Origin: Albula goreensis
Lineage: Eukaryota > Chordata > Actinopteri > Albuliformes > Albulidae
Direction: 5' to 3'
Assembly (NCBI GenBank): GCA_022829145.1
Contig: CM040743.1
Location: 3,487,646-3,551,645 of the forward strand
DNA: 64,000 nucleotides
Positions 1 to 12,060 of the stretch are shown piece by piece. The notes beneath the pieces were generated by a model that saw only the letters and a list, made by a program, of their open reading frames with translations, did no database searches and was not told the DNA's origin. The position numbers and the translations under genes were made by a program. How positions within the stretch are numbered: position 1 is the stretch's first letter; every line of letters begins with the position of its first letter.

Positions 1-840
1 CTGTACTGTCCTGCAATAACTCCGCCTACCGGCCTATAGCTGTACTGTCCTGCAATAACTCCGCCTACCGGCCTATAGCTGTTCTGTCCTGCAATAACTC
101 CGCCTTCCAGCCAATAGCTGTACTGTCCTGCAATAACTCCGCCTACCGGCCTATAGCTGTACTGTCCTGCAATAACGCCGCCCACCGGCCTATAGCTGTA
201 CTGTCCTGCAATAACTCCGCCTTCCAGCCTATAGCTGTACTGTCCTGCAATAACTCCGCCTTCCAGCCTATAGCTGTACTGTCCTGCAATAACTCCGCCT
301 ACTGGTCTATAGCTGTACTGTCCTACAATAACTCCGCCTACCGGCCTATAGCTGTTCTGTCCTGCAAAAACTCCGCCTTCCAGCCAATAGCTGTACTGTC
401 CTGCAATAACTCCGCCTTCCAGCCTATAGCTGTACTGTCCTGCAATATCCGCCTTCCAGCCTATAGCTGTACTGTCCTGCAATAACTCCGCCTTCCAGCC
501 TATAGCTGTACTGTCCTGCAATAACTCCGCCTGCACCGGATTATGGCTGTACTGTCCTGCAAAACTCCTGTAATTTCCCAATGCTGAAATATTTCCAGCC
601 AAAATAAAATGTTTACTGTCCTGCAATAACTCCGCCTTCCAGCCTATAGCTGTACTGTCCTGCAATAACTCCGCCTACCGGCCTATAGCTGTACTGTCCT
701 GCAAAAACTCCGCCTTCCAGCCTATAGCTGTACTGTCCTGCAAAACTCCGCCTTCCAGCCTATAGCTGTACTGTCCTGCAATAACTCCGCCTACCGGCCT
801 ATAGCTGTACTGTCCTGCAATAACTCCGCCTACCGGCACC
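1..840. repeat. 39-bp minisatellite in intron of C1q-like gene
   Basis: About 20 head-to-tail copies of a 39-bp unit that begins CTGTACTGTCCTGCAATAAC, interrupted near 540-610 by a non-repeat segment. Units differ by point changes (for example TACCGG versus TTCCAG) and small deletions. Because 39 is a multiple of three, the minus strand stays open over part of the array as a 13-residue repeat, but the array lies downstream of a good splice donor at 887, so it is most likely intronic. The array continues past the left edge. Confidence 0.95.
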
Positions 841-886
841 AAGTATATTGCAACCCCAGGTGCTACAAAATAATATATTATCTTAC

Positions 887-1349
887 CTTTATTCTCTCTC
901 TGCAGCTCAGCCACCTGACTTTCCACAGCTCCCAGTTCTGACTTTGTTGCTTCCAGGTCTACTTTTGTAGCTCTCTGCTCCAGCACCATATGGCTCAGGA
1001 CTAAAATGGACCACATGCAATAAGTCAATTGCTGACAAAACATTTTAAAGTTTCCATTATAAAGACATATTACATTACCTTCATTCTCTGTCTTCAAGTC
1101 AGCCACCCGACTCTCACTGGTCTGCAGTCTTGCCTCCAGAGCTCCCAGTTCTGACTTTGTGCATCCCAATTCTGACCTTGTGGCTGCCAGCTCAACTCTC
1201 TGCTCCATCACCATGTCTCTCAGCTCCTTCAGCTCGGCCCAGATGTCGGATTGAGTCGTTGATTGGCTGATCTCTCTTTCTTCATTCTGAAGCTGCGCCC
1301 CAGTCAGACAGCAGCCCAGTAACACCAGCAGAACTACAGCGGTCCTCAT
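887..1349 (-). CDS. C1q-like secreted protein, 5' part (two coding exons)
   Basis: This is the N-terminal part of a fish C1q-like (C1q/TNF-domain family) protein; family members are secreted trimers with a coiled-coil stalk and a C-terminal globular C1q domain. Exon 1 is 1349-1079: it starts MRTAVVLLVLLGCCLTGAQ, a clear signal peptide, then carries coiled-coil heptads with repeated SELG and LEARLQ patterns, and ends in phase 1 at a GTAATG donor. Exon 2 is 1000-887: 114 nt, phase 1 to phase 1, preceded by TTTTAG and followed by GTAAGA; it repeats the same coiled-coil motif (EATKSELGAVESQVAELQ). The symmetrical exon phase suggests exon duplication of the stalk. The globular C1q domain is not visible and must lie left of the window, beyond the minisatellite. 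Family assignment rests on the signal peptide and stalk pattern, not on the C1q domain itself. The gene probably lies in an intron of phactr1 on the same strand. Confidence 0.75.
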
Positions 1350-1385
1350 TCTTCAGCTTAGTAGATTCTGAGACTCTGTCCCCCT

Positions 1386-1392
1386 CTTTATA
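1386..1392 (-). promoter_or_regulatory. TATA box of C1q-like gene
   Basis: Read on the minus strand this is TATAAAG, 37 bases upstream of the ATG at 1349, which predicts a transcription start near 1360 and a very short 5' leader. The same flank is present in two decayed copies at 2.8 and 4.45 kb, where this box has become TTTTAAAG or is lost. Confidence 0.55.
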
Positions 1393-1789
1393 CACACAAG
1401 TCCCTGTTAAACATTATACTGCTGGATCACTGACAGGAGGAGTGGGGGGAGAAAGTGACCCAGCACTCTGTGATAAAGAGGAGAACACTGTATCATCAGG
1501 TTTTATTTATAAAATAAATGAACTTTTATATAATATGTTCTGATGAGGACATGGGACAATACACACCTGTTGTACTTGTTTAAAGTTGTATTTTTACACA
1601 CATTTTATAATAAAGGCCAAAGTCTGATGGTATTGACACTTACAGAAATAAAATACAGGTCTGTTTTACCAAAAAAAAAAAAAAGTCTGGCTCATACATT
1701 TATAACAATCTGCTTTTTTTCCAAAACTGCTACTGCATGCACATTATGTTCTTTATAGTGTTTATTCAATGGAAAGAATATATATTCAC

Positions 1790-1895
1790 AGACACACACT
1801 CACTCACACATACACACACACACACACACACTCACTCACACATACATACATACACACACATACACACACTCACTCACTCACTCACACATACACAC
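1790..1895. repeat. (CA)n / CTCA microsatellite
   Basis: Impure CA array with interspersed CTCA and CATA units. Short open frames over it encode only Thr-His runs and are not genes. Confidence 0.9.
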
Positions 1896-2284
1896 AGAAT
1901 ATATATTCAATCCATCAGGTGGGTTGTTTTGAAATGATTTCTTACTTTAAGGTGATTTTGAAGTAAAAGGCAGGGAGACTGTTCAGATGGATACATCAGG
2001 TGTTAGTAAATATACTGTATCACGCATCTTTTTCCTTTTTGCTTCCAGCGCTGCACATTTTCTTGATTCACATTCTTAATTTGAATGGCGTTACACAAAT
2101 TACCTTCCATGCCAAAATAATAATTCATGTAATGCCTTACATCTCAAAAATTTCCAAATCCAAGGAAAAAAATAACCAGAATGTCATTTTAATACAGTAA
2201 GCAGATATGATAGTAACTGCCAAATGTTCCTCTTCTGTCCAAATGTTCCTTCTTCATATATATATGACTGCTCCTCTCACATTC

Positions 2285-2335
2285 CCCATGAACAGGATCT
2301 AACACTGCTGATCAGGAAGTACTTCTTTCATAAAG
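2285..2335. repeat. Duplicated flank block, copy 1
   Basis: Carries AACAGGATCTAACACTGCTG followed by a CAGGAAGTACTT motif. An almost identical block is at 5125-5170, showing that the segmental duplication of the C1q-like upstream flank extends this far. Confidence 0.7.
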
Positions 2336-2632
2336 AGAGTCCTCAGTAAGAAAAACATCTCTGTTTTCTATTTTTATGGAAAGATAGCAATATGCATATG
2401 TTCACCTGCCAGGTAATTTTTTTTTCTTGATTAAGCAAATCACTTGTTTCTGTCAATGCCATATTAATGTCATAGATTTATGAGAAAAGAAGGCTAGGGT
2501 TCAGTCACACACAGACCTGTGTAATGTTCACACATATCAAAACACTAATACAGCTGAAGAACAGTCTCTCTCAAACACACTAAAGCAGAAGCAAGCCTAG
2601 AACACATACTGTATATGAACACATACACAGGC

Positions 2633-2749
<117 letters not shown>

Positions 2750-2794
2750 GAAACACATTGAGAGTATAGGCCCATATACAGTGTAGCAGATACA

Positions 2795-3040
2795 CATTCT
2801 GAGTCTTTGTCCTCCTCTTTAAAACACATGTCCCTATTAAACATTACACAGTAGGATCACTGAGAACAGCACTGGAAAAAAGACCAGGTAGCCAAGGACG
2901 CTGTTTTACAGAAGGGAACATTTTACGATTAGATTATTTAATATTAATAAATGTCCTTTTTATTCATTTCATGTTTTGGTGAGGACATGAGAGAATATAC
3001 ACCTGTTGTACTTGTTTATGGCTGTATTTTTGTTTATGAA
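2795..3040 (-). repeat. Decayed second copy of C1q-like promoter and 5' flank
   Basis: Aligns by eye to 1365-1600. Shared landmarks in the same order are TTCTGAG, TTTGTCC, a GTCCCTATTAAACATTACAC block, GGATCACTGA, then GAGGACATGAGAGAATATAC and CACCTGTTGTACTTGTTTA. The TATA box is altered and the signal-peptide exon is absent, so this is an orphan promoter. A further related block is near 3980-4050. Confidence 0.75.
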
Positions 3041-3159
3041 TGCCTTGGTTTACCTTAATAATGCTTCTGTCACATGTTTTAAATGCTCTGATTTGTGTCT
3101 GCTTTGGTATTGCATTGAATACCAAACGAGACACACAGCTGAATACAACCAGACAAACA

Positions 3160-3325
3160 TAAACACACACTCACTCACACACACAAAAACTCACACAAGT
3201 AAACGCAAACACACAAGCACAATGCAATACAAACACAGTAAGACACACACCCACACATACCGAAACGCAGCATCTCTCTCTCTCACCCACACACACACAC
3301 ACACACTCACACACACATGCACATA
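3160..3325. repeat. Impure (CA)n region
   Basis: CA-rich stretch with CTCA and AAACA interruptions and a pure CA run near 3290-3305. The long Thr/His-rich open frame across it is a repeat artefact. Confidence 0.85.
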
Positions 3326-4439
3326 GAAACATAGATAGAACAGCATCACAAAACCCAACAACACATGGAAATAATGATTACCTAACAGTTAAATAGTTAT
3401 TGTTCTTCCGTGTTGATGACAAGTTGTCACATGGAAAGCAGCCAGCGAGTCTTTCTCTCTCTCTCTTACACACACATTGTAGGAGAAGTTAACTCCGTGG
3501 AAACCACACCCCCGTAACCATGGCGATGCACAGCGGTAGAAGGGTGACGGTTCCAGGCTACTGTTCTCCCTCAGAGCCACCATCCGTTAGTGTACTCAGT
3601 CATGTAGCTCACAGCTAAGCATGACACAGACATGTTGTAATACGGCACTGGGGACTTCAGAGCCCTCTAATGGGAACACCACCCGTCTCATTATCCCCAT
3701 GGGTGATTCTTACAGCAGATTTATTGCAAAAAAAAAAAAAAAAAAATCATTTTGAACCCAATTTTTTTCATGAATATCAACGTGATTAGTTTGCATTCTA
3801 AATACACATTTCAATGTGAAAATATGATTTTCTAAAATTTTAGTGAATGGAACAAAGCACATTATCAGTGTTTTTGTCATCATGCATAGTCTATTTGCTC
3901 ATTTATAAAAACAAAATGTATCAATAACTCCGGAGGGTAATGATTATGTTCATATTTCATCAAGAAATCAACATATTGCATAGATACACAGTACAGTAAA
4001 GGTCTGGTTTACCTGAAAAAGTCTTTCGTTCCGATCACATATTTTATCATTCTGTCCTTCACAAATTCACAAATTTACCAAACTGGATTTCAAACAGGCC
4101 AGTCTGAACTTCCTGGAAACAATTCATATAACATCCCATAATGGAAATATGAAATTGCTCCATTCAGAAAGGTATACCAGGAGGTTTTAAGCAGCATTTA
4201 AAATACATTTAAGGTGGTTTAAAGCAGTTAAAAGCATTTAAGGTGGCCTGTCTGTTTGTCTGTACATCTATCATGGTTCCCTTTCAAGCATGCATTCGTT
4301 TTTCATTTTATAAAAACACACATTATTATTATTTGTTTGTTTGATGGTTAATTTTTCTCTGTTGTGCATATTTTCCTGCGCAGAATCCCTCTGCCTGTTC
4401 CGCAACCTGGTTCTATCACTATGGCAACGGAGTGCGGCC
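3326..4439. other. Non-coding stretch between duplicated flanks
   Basis: No gene is visible. It contains a short CT run near 3450, an A-run at 3728-3746 and, near 3980-4050, a block related to 1655-1700 that belongs to the duplicated C1q-like flank. Confidence 0.6.
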
Positions 4440-4765
4440 CTTAAAAAACACACAGTGAGAGTCAGTCCACCTGCTCAAACTCACACGTCCCTATTACACA
4501 TTACACCATAGGGTCACTGAGGGCAGAGCAGGAAAAAGGGGCTATGTGAGCAAGGACACAAGGACACAGTTTTAAAGACAGGAACATCGTATCATGAGAT
4601 TATTGCATATTGTGTAATTTTACCTTTATTTAATATGTGGGAGAATATACATCTGCTGCATTTGCATAAAGTTGTATTTTTCCACACAGAGACCAACAAA
4701 TCAAATACAATACAGTACAGGCCTGACTTACCTTAACAATATTCACTCAGATACCTTATTATGCT
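4440..4765 (-). repeat. Decayed third copy of C1q-like promoter and 5' flank
   Basis: Matches the same landmarks as the copies at 1.4 and 2.8 kb: CGTCCCTATTACACATTACA, GGGTCACTGAGG, ATCATGAGATTATT, GGGAGAATATACATCTGCTG, AAAGTTGTATTTTTCCACAC. The TATA box is gone and no signal-peptide exon follows. The end block at 5125-5170 belongs to the same duplication. Confidence 0.7.
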
Positions 4766-5124
4766 GTTTTTATAATTTCACAAACTTAACAAAGGATATT
4801 TATGTTTTTGTCCAACAGAGGAAATATGTATTTAATCTATTAGGGAAGGTATTTGATGTGGGAAATTATTTTTAAAAAAATGTAACATGATTTATGGGGA
4901 GTTACAGTCAAAATGACAGCCAATTATACATTTTCAAGGGCTTTCAAATTCACTTTTTGTTCAATGCTTAAAGCACAACGCAGTCTTGATTTAAATTAAC
5001 CATATGTGATTAAGACAAATTAAAAAGAGAACAATTTCCCTGGAAAATTATAAAACAGACAGGACTGAAATGCTGTGGCTTTGAAGCAGAGAAATTCAAA
5101 GATCAGTGATCACCTCAAATCTAC

Positions 5125-5170
5125 AAACAGGATCTAACACTGCTGCTCAGGAAGTACTTTCTGCTCAGTG
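5125..5170. repeat. Duplicated flank block, copy 2
   Basis: Near-identical to 2285-2335 (ACAGGATCTAACACTGCTG followed by CAGGAAGTACTT). It marks the distal end of the duplicated C1q-like upstream region. Confidence 0.7.
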
Positions 5171-8100
5171 TGTGTAACATCTTTTTAAGTCATGTATAAG
5201 AGGAGGAGGCCATTGGTGTGTTAAAGTCCAGCCTTGATTCTGTACTGGGTCCAGCCTAGATAGGCTGAACAGCCTGTTATCAAAATGATTTTCTTATATT
5301 CTGACTCATTCCTAAAGAGACACGGACAGGTCTTCCTTCGAAGTGTTTGCCCAGATTGACACCAGTGAAGGCCACGCCCACAAATTCATATTGCAAGAGC
5401 TCCTCATAGGACATAACCTCATCAGCTGATTTTGGGTGAGCTGCCCTATGTATAACCTGCCATGGAAGACTCTGAAAGTATGGTGGCCTCGAAAGGACAA
5501 ACCCTGCGAATGCTGCTACAGTGGAGCATTTGGAGGATCTCCCACCTGACCTGAGCCAACCCCCGCAGAGATTCCTGCCTGGAGTATAGATAGATCACAC
5601 CCTCCATCACTGACCTCAGATCAGTCTTTTCTTTCTTTTTTTATCCTCCATGCTAATAGCCGGGATCAAGACTACAGCTGGTTAAGACGACCTTAGGAGA
5701 TCAGAAAGCCCAGGTTTGGATGAGGTCACGGTCATAATCTTACCTCTTTATAATTGTAGCTGTTCCTTTATGCCCTGACAGAGCATAAAGGAACAGCTAT
5801 TGAGGCAAGGGGGCATAATATATTGCATATCAAACAGCACCGACTCTGTATACCACCATGATCTAAAGTCATATCAATATTCGGGCATTTAGCAGGCACC
5901 CGTACAAAAGTACACTCTTAAAAGCACTAAAAAGCTGAGAGAAGACACAATATAATACGCTGTGAGTGATCATAACCAAAATTACAGTAGTGGCATAATA
6001 CTATGAGAATAGATCTTAACAAAAACCTAAGAATACAACAACAGATAGGATAAAATGAAAAATGAAAACCTAATATTGAGCATAGGATATTTGCTGCTGA
6101 GCTCAAACTTGCCAGATAACATGCAGCGCATGAACACCACTTAAAATAAATCTGTGAAGTTTTCTGGAAGAAGCCAAAAAAAAACCAAAAAAAACTCATC
6201 AGCATTTTAAAATGACCCCCTGGTGAGAAGAGTGGTTTTACCCAAACAATAACAAATTAGACCACAGTTAACGGTCCCCACAAGGCCAAAGTTTAACACT
6301 TTCACTGAGTTTAATATTCTTCCTGCATCAGCACCAGACAAAGGTGCATTTTGCAAAGGTGCGACCCTGAGGACTCATAATGCTCTGTGGCTTATGATAT
6401 ATTTATAACAGGGGTGTATAAACGAAGGCAGTGTCTGCTTCTGCGCGTTTCTGCGCGCCATTCCCACTTCAGCCCTTAATTATTTCAGTTATGCGATTTT
6501 GCATTTCAGCTTCATCTCTTAACGAGCTCACTGATTGACAGTCAAAGAACTATTTCTCATGTCTGCGCATGCACGAGAAACTCCACCGCGGCTTAACCTA
6601 CGAGTGAATCAGCATTTGTGTGTGCGGCTAATTAGCTCATTAGGCCAAAGAAATCGGTATAAACTAAAAACACTGTGCACACAACACACTGATCCTCCAG
6701 AGCACACTTTGGCGGGAGAGCAGAGTGCTGAAACGCTGTAATTGCTCAGTGACTCAACGCAAAAGCACCGTCCAGGAGGCAGATCTGGACCAGAGGTGTC
6801 AACACATAGGAAAATCGTCCTAGGAGGAAGCCAGAAAAGTTACACTCGTACATTTGCAACCACAATATTCAAACCATCAATACCATGCAACTTCTCTGAC
6901 CTGGATCATTGTGCAGCACAGTATTCATAGGATAATTCAGGTGGGATTTTAACAGACAATGTGGATGTGAAAGTACAACACTAGAGTGAGTGGTGCTCTC
7001 AGTCAAACTTTCACTTCCATCTCCATTTCCAATCACTGGAAATTTTATTAAATAAATCATTTCATTTAATGAAATTATTTATTTGTATTATGTAAAAAAA
7101 AAAAAATTCATCTTCTGTGCTTTAATACACAGTTACATGGATATGGATGAATGAGTAATTGAACCAGTTAAGCTAGCATTAACTGGCTGGACTGAAGCCC
7201 GCATACCCGTATCCCTCTGTGGCGCTGAGTTTGAGATTTCTGCATTACAGAGAGACTGCCTGAGGCTGGGACAACTGCTATACAGAGCTGCAGGACCTTG
7301 CTTGTTTAAAACAAACAGGATTATAAAGTTTTGTTTCCTTACAAAAGCACATCGGGTCCTTTAATAAATATTCATCAATGAGTGCAGATTTGCCCCTACA
7401 ACAAAAAAGTGTGAATGAGACTTTTATTTCGGAAAAAGAAGCTCCAGCTATTCGCAGTAGTAGCCCATGCAACGGGATACCCATACCCAAATGGTTTGTG
7501 TACAGTTAAACACATCCCCACTTTTATTTACATATATAATAAAATCTGGCTTTGTATGAATTCTTCACATGATCCAGGCCTGGTATCGAAATGCGTTTGG
7601 TTTTTCTTTTATGAATGAAGTAAGAGATTCACAGCTAATGCATTCGAGTTTGTGGTATCTTAGGTGATGTAATGCAGAAGATTCTACGCCTTTCCTTTCA
7701 GGCGCGTGGCTTACCTCTGCCGGCTGCGCGCGGACGAACGCATTGCACTGCAGCCAGCAGTCAACCAGCGATCAACCAGGACCACCTTTTGAAAATAATG
7801 AGTGCTGTTTTTCAAAGTATTATTAGGAAAATATCTGCATATCTAAACTGTATTATTAAGCACACAGTACATAAATGGACAGCACCGAGCACGAGCAATT
7901 AGGGATTGTAGCCTAAATTCCAGTTTTTAAAATAAAAATCTTGACTTAAAGGGGCCATTCAAAGTCACACCACGTAAAACAACTGCCCTTTCGAGGCAGT
8001 GGCTAGCCCATTCAGCGCCACGGGGCGTTGAAAAGCTCCGTGCTTCATTGGCGCTCGTTTATGCTGACAGCAATTTAACCATTTAGTCTTCATTACATAA

Positions 8101-9226
8101 TTCCTAACTCATTCATTTTATCAACATGACAAATAGGAAATCAAATGTATAATTTTTTTATCATGCATGCTATGTTCCTTCGTAAAGACAGGGCAACGCC
8201 AACCACTGCCGATATATAGTAAGCAAAGTAAAAGCTGTGCATTTAGTATAGTCACCGAATACACTTATTCAGACCACAACACTGAATACTGACTCAGACA
8301 AGAAATTACGCCAAGTCACTATGGCAACAAGGGATACAATATATCTCGAACTTGCTGCTCAGCCTCTTAAACAGCGTTTATTAAGCATGTACCCAGGTAG
8401 CCAGGAAACCGCGTTAGTCATTTCGCCACAGCTATCGTAGATTTTTTTAGCACCCACAGTGCATTTTAGACTGTGCATCGATAGCCTATATATACCCATC
8501 ACCTCAACATTGCACTTATGAAACACCTCGGTTGTGACCGGCGGATCATTCTACGGCGGGCTGGATTTCTCACACAGTGCTTTTCCAATTATGTAACCGT
8601 GACCGCCTGATTCAGCGGCGGTCTGAAAAATGTAACTTTGCATAATTACAGTCATGCTCCTTAATCACAATTACAGCAATTAGGATTAGTGTCATCTGCC
8701 CATATCAGTCAATCAACACAGCCAGCGAAACCCAGCAATCTTACACAGGTTATAATGCAACTGCAGCGTTCATTCAACCTCAACCAGGGAATATTGGCAT
8801 CCAAATCGAGGACTTTTCAGGACAGTCAGGACAGTTGTAAAATATGAACGAGTCCATTAATAAATAAAGCATAATAATAATACAAAATAATGATGATAAC
8901 AACCGTCACACAACTTACTTTACAAAGAATTTTTTTCAACACACGGCCATAAAAACTCAATGGGTATTTGGCTCCAACACAAGCACACACACACACGCAC
9001 ATACACACACACACCTCAACACATATGCCTGCATGGCTCCAAAATGAATAACCAGATACCGCTTTGACCAGCTATTGCTGAACCCTGCAAAAACATATAG
9101 GTTATTTACTCTGCCTTTTCTTTCGCACACTGAAACCAACCGCAACCGCGGGACGCTAGAATGCCGCAGAACTATTGCCCGTATGTTAGAGAACCAGAAG
9201 CATGTAGAAGACACGTGTGTTCCTAC
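5171..9226. other. Non-coding region, probable phactr1 intron
   Basis: No exon with recognisable protein similarity is seen on either strand. It contains a perfect hairpin at 5757-5799, an A-rich patch near 6175-6200, GC-richer patches near 6440-6600 and 7690-7760 (the latter with a minus-strand GTAAGC donor-like site), AT-rich conserved-looking sequence at 8040-8720, and a short CA array at 8985-9015. Confidence 0.5.
5757..5799. repeat. Perfect 17-bp inverted repeat (hairpin)
   Basis: Left arm TAGCTGTTCCTTTATGC (5757-5773), 9-base loop (5774-5782), right arm the exact reverse complement (5783-5799). It could be the core of a fold-back element or a small-RNA precursor; nothing else decides between them. 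Confidence 0.9.
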
Positions 9227-9338
9227 CTGTCTCCAGGTTGAAGGAGATCCGGGCCTCGGCGAGGTAGGGGGTATCGCTCTTGGACCGGACTCTCCTGATG
9301 GGCCGGCGGTCTGTCTCGTCCTCCGCAGGGGCCGCCAT
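9227..9338 (-). CDS. phactr1: PHACTR1 N-terminal coding exon
   Basis: PHACTR1 (phosphatase and actin regulator 1) binds G-actin through RPEL motifs and protein phosphatase 1 at its C-terminus. This exon encodes 37 residues starting [20 protein letters not shown] and continuing [15 protein letters not shown], which I recognise as the highly conserved segment near the N-terminus of vertebrate PHACTR1. It includes the basic [11 protein letters not shown] stretch just before the first RPEL region. It ends in phase 1 at a GTAGGA donor (9226-9221). I chose the ATG at 9338 because similarity begins there; the upstream frame is open but looks like GC-rich 5' leader. A longer isoform with an upstream exon is known in mammals and could splice in at a pyrimidine-rich AG near 9422. 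Later exons are not in 1-9226, so they lie left of the window. The RPEL and PP1-binding parts are therefore not seen. Confidence 0.85.
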
Positions 9339-9480
9339 TAATTTCAGCTGGGTCCAGCGGCGGCTGGCTGGTGCGGAGAGACACAGCGCCACTGCCGCTC
9401 TGGGAAAAGTCGAGCGTTCTGGAGAGAAGAGAGACGGAGAGCGCGGCGAAAACCGAGACGCTGGAAACAGTGGGGCGTGA
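9339..9480 (-). promoter_or_regulatory. phactr1: GC-rich 5' leader / promoter of phactr1
   Basis: This is a CpG-richer segment immediately upstream of the phactr1 coding exon. It may be an alternative promoter and leader. No TATA box is evident. Confidence 0.35.
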
Positions 9481-9734
9481 AGTACAAAATCCCCGCAGCT
9501 ACAGGCTGAACGCATAGCAACCAGAATTAGGAAGATCCCACCCCTTCTACTACTGTGTGTGAACTGTGCCAACGCGACAGTCATGTCAGACGGAATGAGA
9601 TGCATAGTAATTTATAATAAGTGTCGTCAGAACAAATATCTCGTTCGTTACGTGAATGGTTGGGAAATCTATTCATGGATGAGTTTGAATGATAAATCTG
9701 ATGTATCTATATCACATATTATATACAGATGTAT

Positions 9735-9779
9735 ATAATAATAATAATAATAATAATGGCGACAGTATTATGATTACTA

Positions 9780-9821
<42 letters not shown>

Positions 9822-9822
9822 G
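9735..9822. repeat. (TAA)n / (ATT)n microsatellites
   Basis: Two facing trinucleotide arrays, ATA repeats at about 9737-9757 and ATT repeats at about 9780-9822, which can pair as an imperfect hairpin. Confidence 0.9.
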
Positions 9823-11060
9823 AGTTCTGATACAATCAAACAATTAATACCTTCAATTTTATGTTATGACGTTATGATACGTCACACAGCGTTGTAATTG
9901 CCTAATTCTAAAGCATTTTGTCAGATTTTTTTGTGTTTTTTTTTTTCAGAATGCCGCAAAAACAAAACAACTTGGTCCATTCTCATTTTTATGTTGACGA
10001 ATTTAATGCACATAGTGCTCACATATGTTCGTAGTCTTGAAAACGAAGGTATGGAGCTGAAAAAAATCAAAAGAATAGGCCTAAACCAGCCATTGGAAGT
10101 GACAGACTGAATATTCAAGATCTCTCACGGGTAGGCTACTGCCTTTTAATCCCTCTTGACTATGTAAAGACTTCTGTGTAACACAATTGCCGACGGCATG
10201 GCGTTTTCAAGTGCTGTGCCGGCCGGTTTCTCATTCATAACTAAAGTCTAATGAGATGTTGCCACCTAGTGGTAAGACTCATGACAACAGATAAAATGTG
10301 TCTGTGATTTAGGGATTAACTGTAGGTACAGAACCACTCCCACCAGTCCGTGAAATCCTCGCACAAAACGCTAAAGCACAAATACAAATTAAGTGTGCAC
10401 TGCTAACTATGCTAAACCGGGTTAAAATGTACGTCCTGGACACAGCCCCTAAAATACAGCTCCAGAGTTCAAATGCTCGTGCAAGGTAAATCATGATGAG
10501 AAATGTATAACCATGAGTACAATAACCAAATAAAATAAAATATTGCAACATAAGTTAGGGCCAAGATGCAGTCTAAAGAGACTTGTCAATAGTGTATATA
10601 ACTGTCACATTGTAAGATTAGACAAGTAAAATCTTGATATGAGCCAAAGTCAGACTGTATGATCTTTTTCTGTTCAGTTTAAACACTGTGCAATTGACAA
10701 AGACAAATCCACAGAGTCCTTGGTGCAGCTGGTTACTTCTTCTCCTCTTCCACATGTTGTTTGTTTACATTCCGGCACACCAGTATGCCATGTTCCCATT
10801 GGTCAGTCACAGGGATTAGGTCCTCACACAGACCACAATACATGGCTAAGGTTTCAGATTTATGACAGTGGGATACAAGTGGAATTTTCAGTGAACCACT
10901 GGACAGAATGCTGGGTTACTCACTCTGCCATGCTTCAGTCTGTCTTGTGGCAAAATCATCACACCAGACATCTGAAAACCATTCAATCTGAACCGAATGT
11001 GTGACTACTTAAAGTCTATCATGTTTATGTGGTTACAGTACTATGGTTCCTTACATCCAT
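9823..11060. other. Non-coding spacer between phactr1 exon and sirt5
   Basis: No supported exon. Short opposing open frames at 9898-10118 have no recognisable similarity. Confidence 0.5.
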
Positions 11061-11069
11061 GTTTAAATT

Positions 11070-11205
11070 GCATTAAAGGCATTTATCAGATGCTCTTATT
11101 CATTTGCAAAGTGCAAATGAGTGGTACAAAGAGTGCAAAGATAACTCTAGAGAGGGGTAAAGTCCCAAGTGCCAAAGGTGACAGCATAGATAAGGACCAA
11201 TTTAT
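11070..11205. mobile_element. Interspersed repeat fragment (SINE-tail type)
   Basis: Shows GGCATTTATCAGATGCTCTT then TGCAAAGTG, CTAGAGAGGGGTAAAGTCCC and AAGTGCCA. The same landmarks occur in order at 38805-38935, so these are two copies of one interspersed family. The first motif is the common fish SINE tail read in reverse. Confidence 0.65.
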
Positions 11206-11449
11206 TCATTTTCAATTCATTTAATTGTATATGATGAGATTTATGAGAATTTTAATGACGTTTAAATAGAAAATTATTTTTTTAACCAGGCCATGCCAGA
11301 GGAATCAGACTAAGACTTTTATGCCTATTTAATCACATTCTCTTATCATGTCTTTTTTTTTTTTTTTTTTTGGTGTGTTAAGAGGTTATGCATAAGACTG
11401 CACACCCTGTCAGGCCAAGCACCCATTAAAAATGTAACACATACTTCTC

Positions 11450-12060
11450 TTTACGTCAAGGCGCAGCTCGAAATACCGCTATTACTTAACTTTGTCTTTG
11501 GAGGTTTGTTGATCTTTCGGCAAAGCAGCTTATTTCCTTTTCCCTTCGCACGGGCATGCGTTGCCTTCCCTGCTTGTTTTACGACGCTTTCTGAAGTTTT
11601 ACGGCATCGATGAGGCAAGGCAATTAGTGCTTGTGGAGAAGGAGGTGGGTGAAATGTCAGCGCTGTTTGCAAATTCCGAATAAACCATGTAATTAATTGC
11701 GGACTACAGGATTTCATGGATAAATTGCAGTTAATGTATTTGTTTGAAGTGTTAAAAGCTGTATCCTGTGGTGTAGCCAGCAAATTGGGTGAGTAGCAGC
11801 GAGAGTAGAATGGCTAGCTAACCTTAGCTAGCTAGCTGACAAACTCAACCGCTGTTTTCAGCGCCCGACGCGTAGGTAAATAGCCCAAGTTTTACACTCA
11901 GTACAATAGGTTACATGCTAATTTTGCATGCTCACATTAACTTTCAGATGTACGGGGAGGGGATGTTGAATGCTAGTGAACGTAATGTGGCTCTGTCTGG
12001 TGTTATCCGTCGTTAAACTTCACAGTTTTCCGAGCTAGTCAGCTGTAGGTAAAATGCTGC
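11450..12060 (+). promoter_or_regulatory. sirt5: Probable sirt5 promoter and 5' leader region
   Basis: The first sirt5 coding exon begins with a splice acceptor (12809), so a non-coding first exon is expected upstream. This stretch is richer in CpG than its surroundings and has donor-like sites at 11789 (GTGAGT) and 12048 (GTAAAA). No TATA box is seen. The exact start is inference. The 110-codon minus-strand frame here (11451-11783) is unrecognised. Confidence 0.35.

Noticed and set aside
7690-7770. Minus-strand exon ending at GTAAGC near 7714
   Set aside because: The donor is good, but the translated segment does not match PHACTR1 or any family I know.
11451-11783. 110-codon minus-strand frame upstream of sirt5
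   Set aside because: Considered as the end of a neighbouring gene such as NOL7, which is near SIRT5 in human, but the sequence does not resemble it. Better read as sirt5 promoter or leader.
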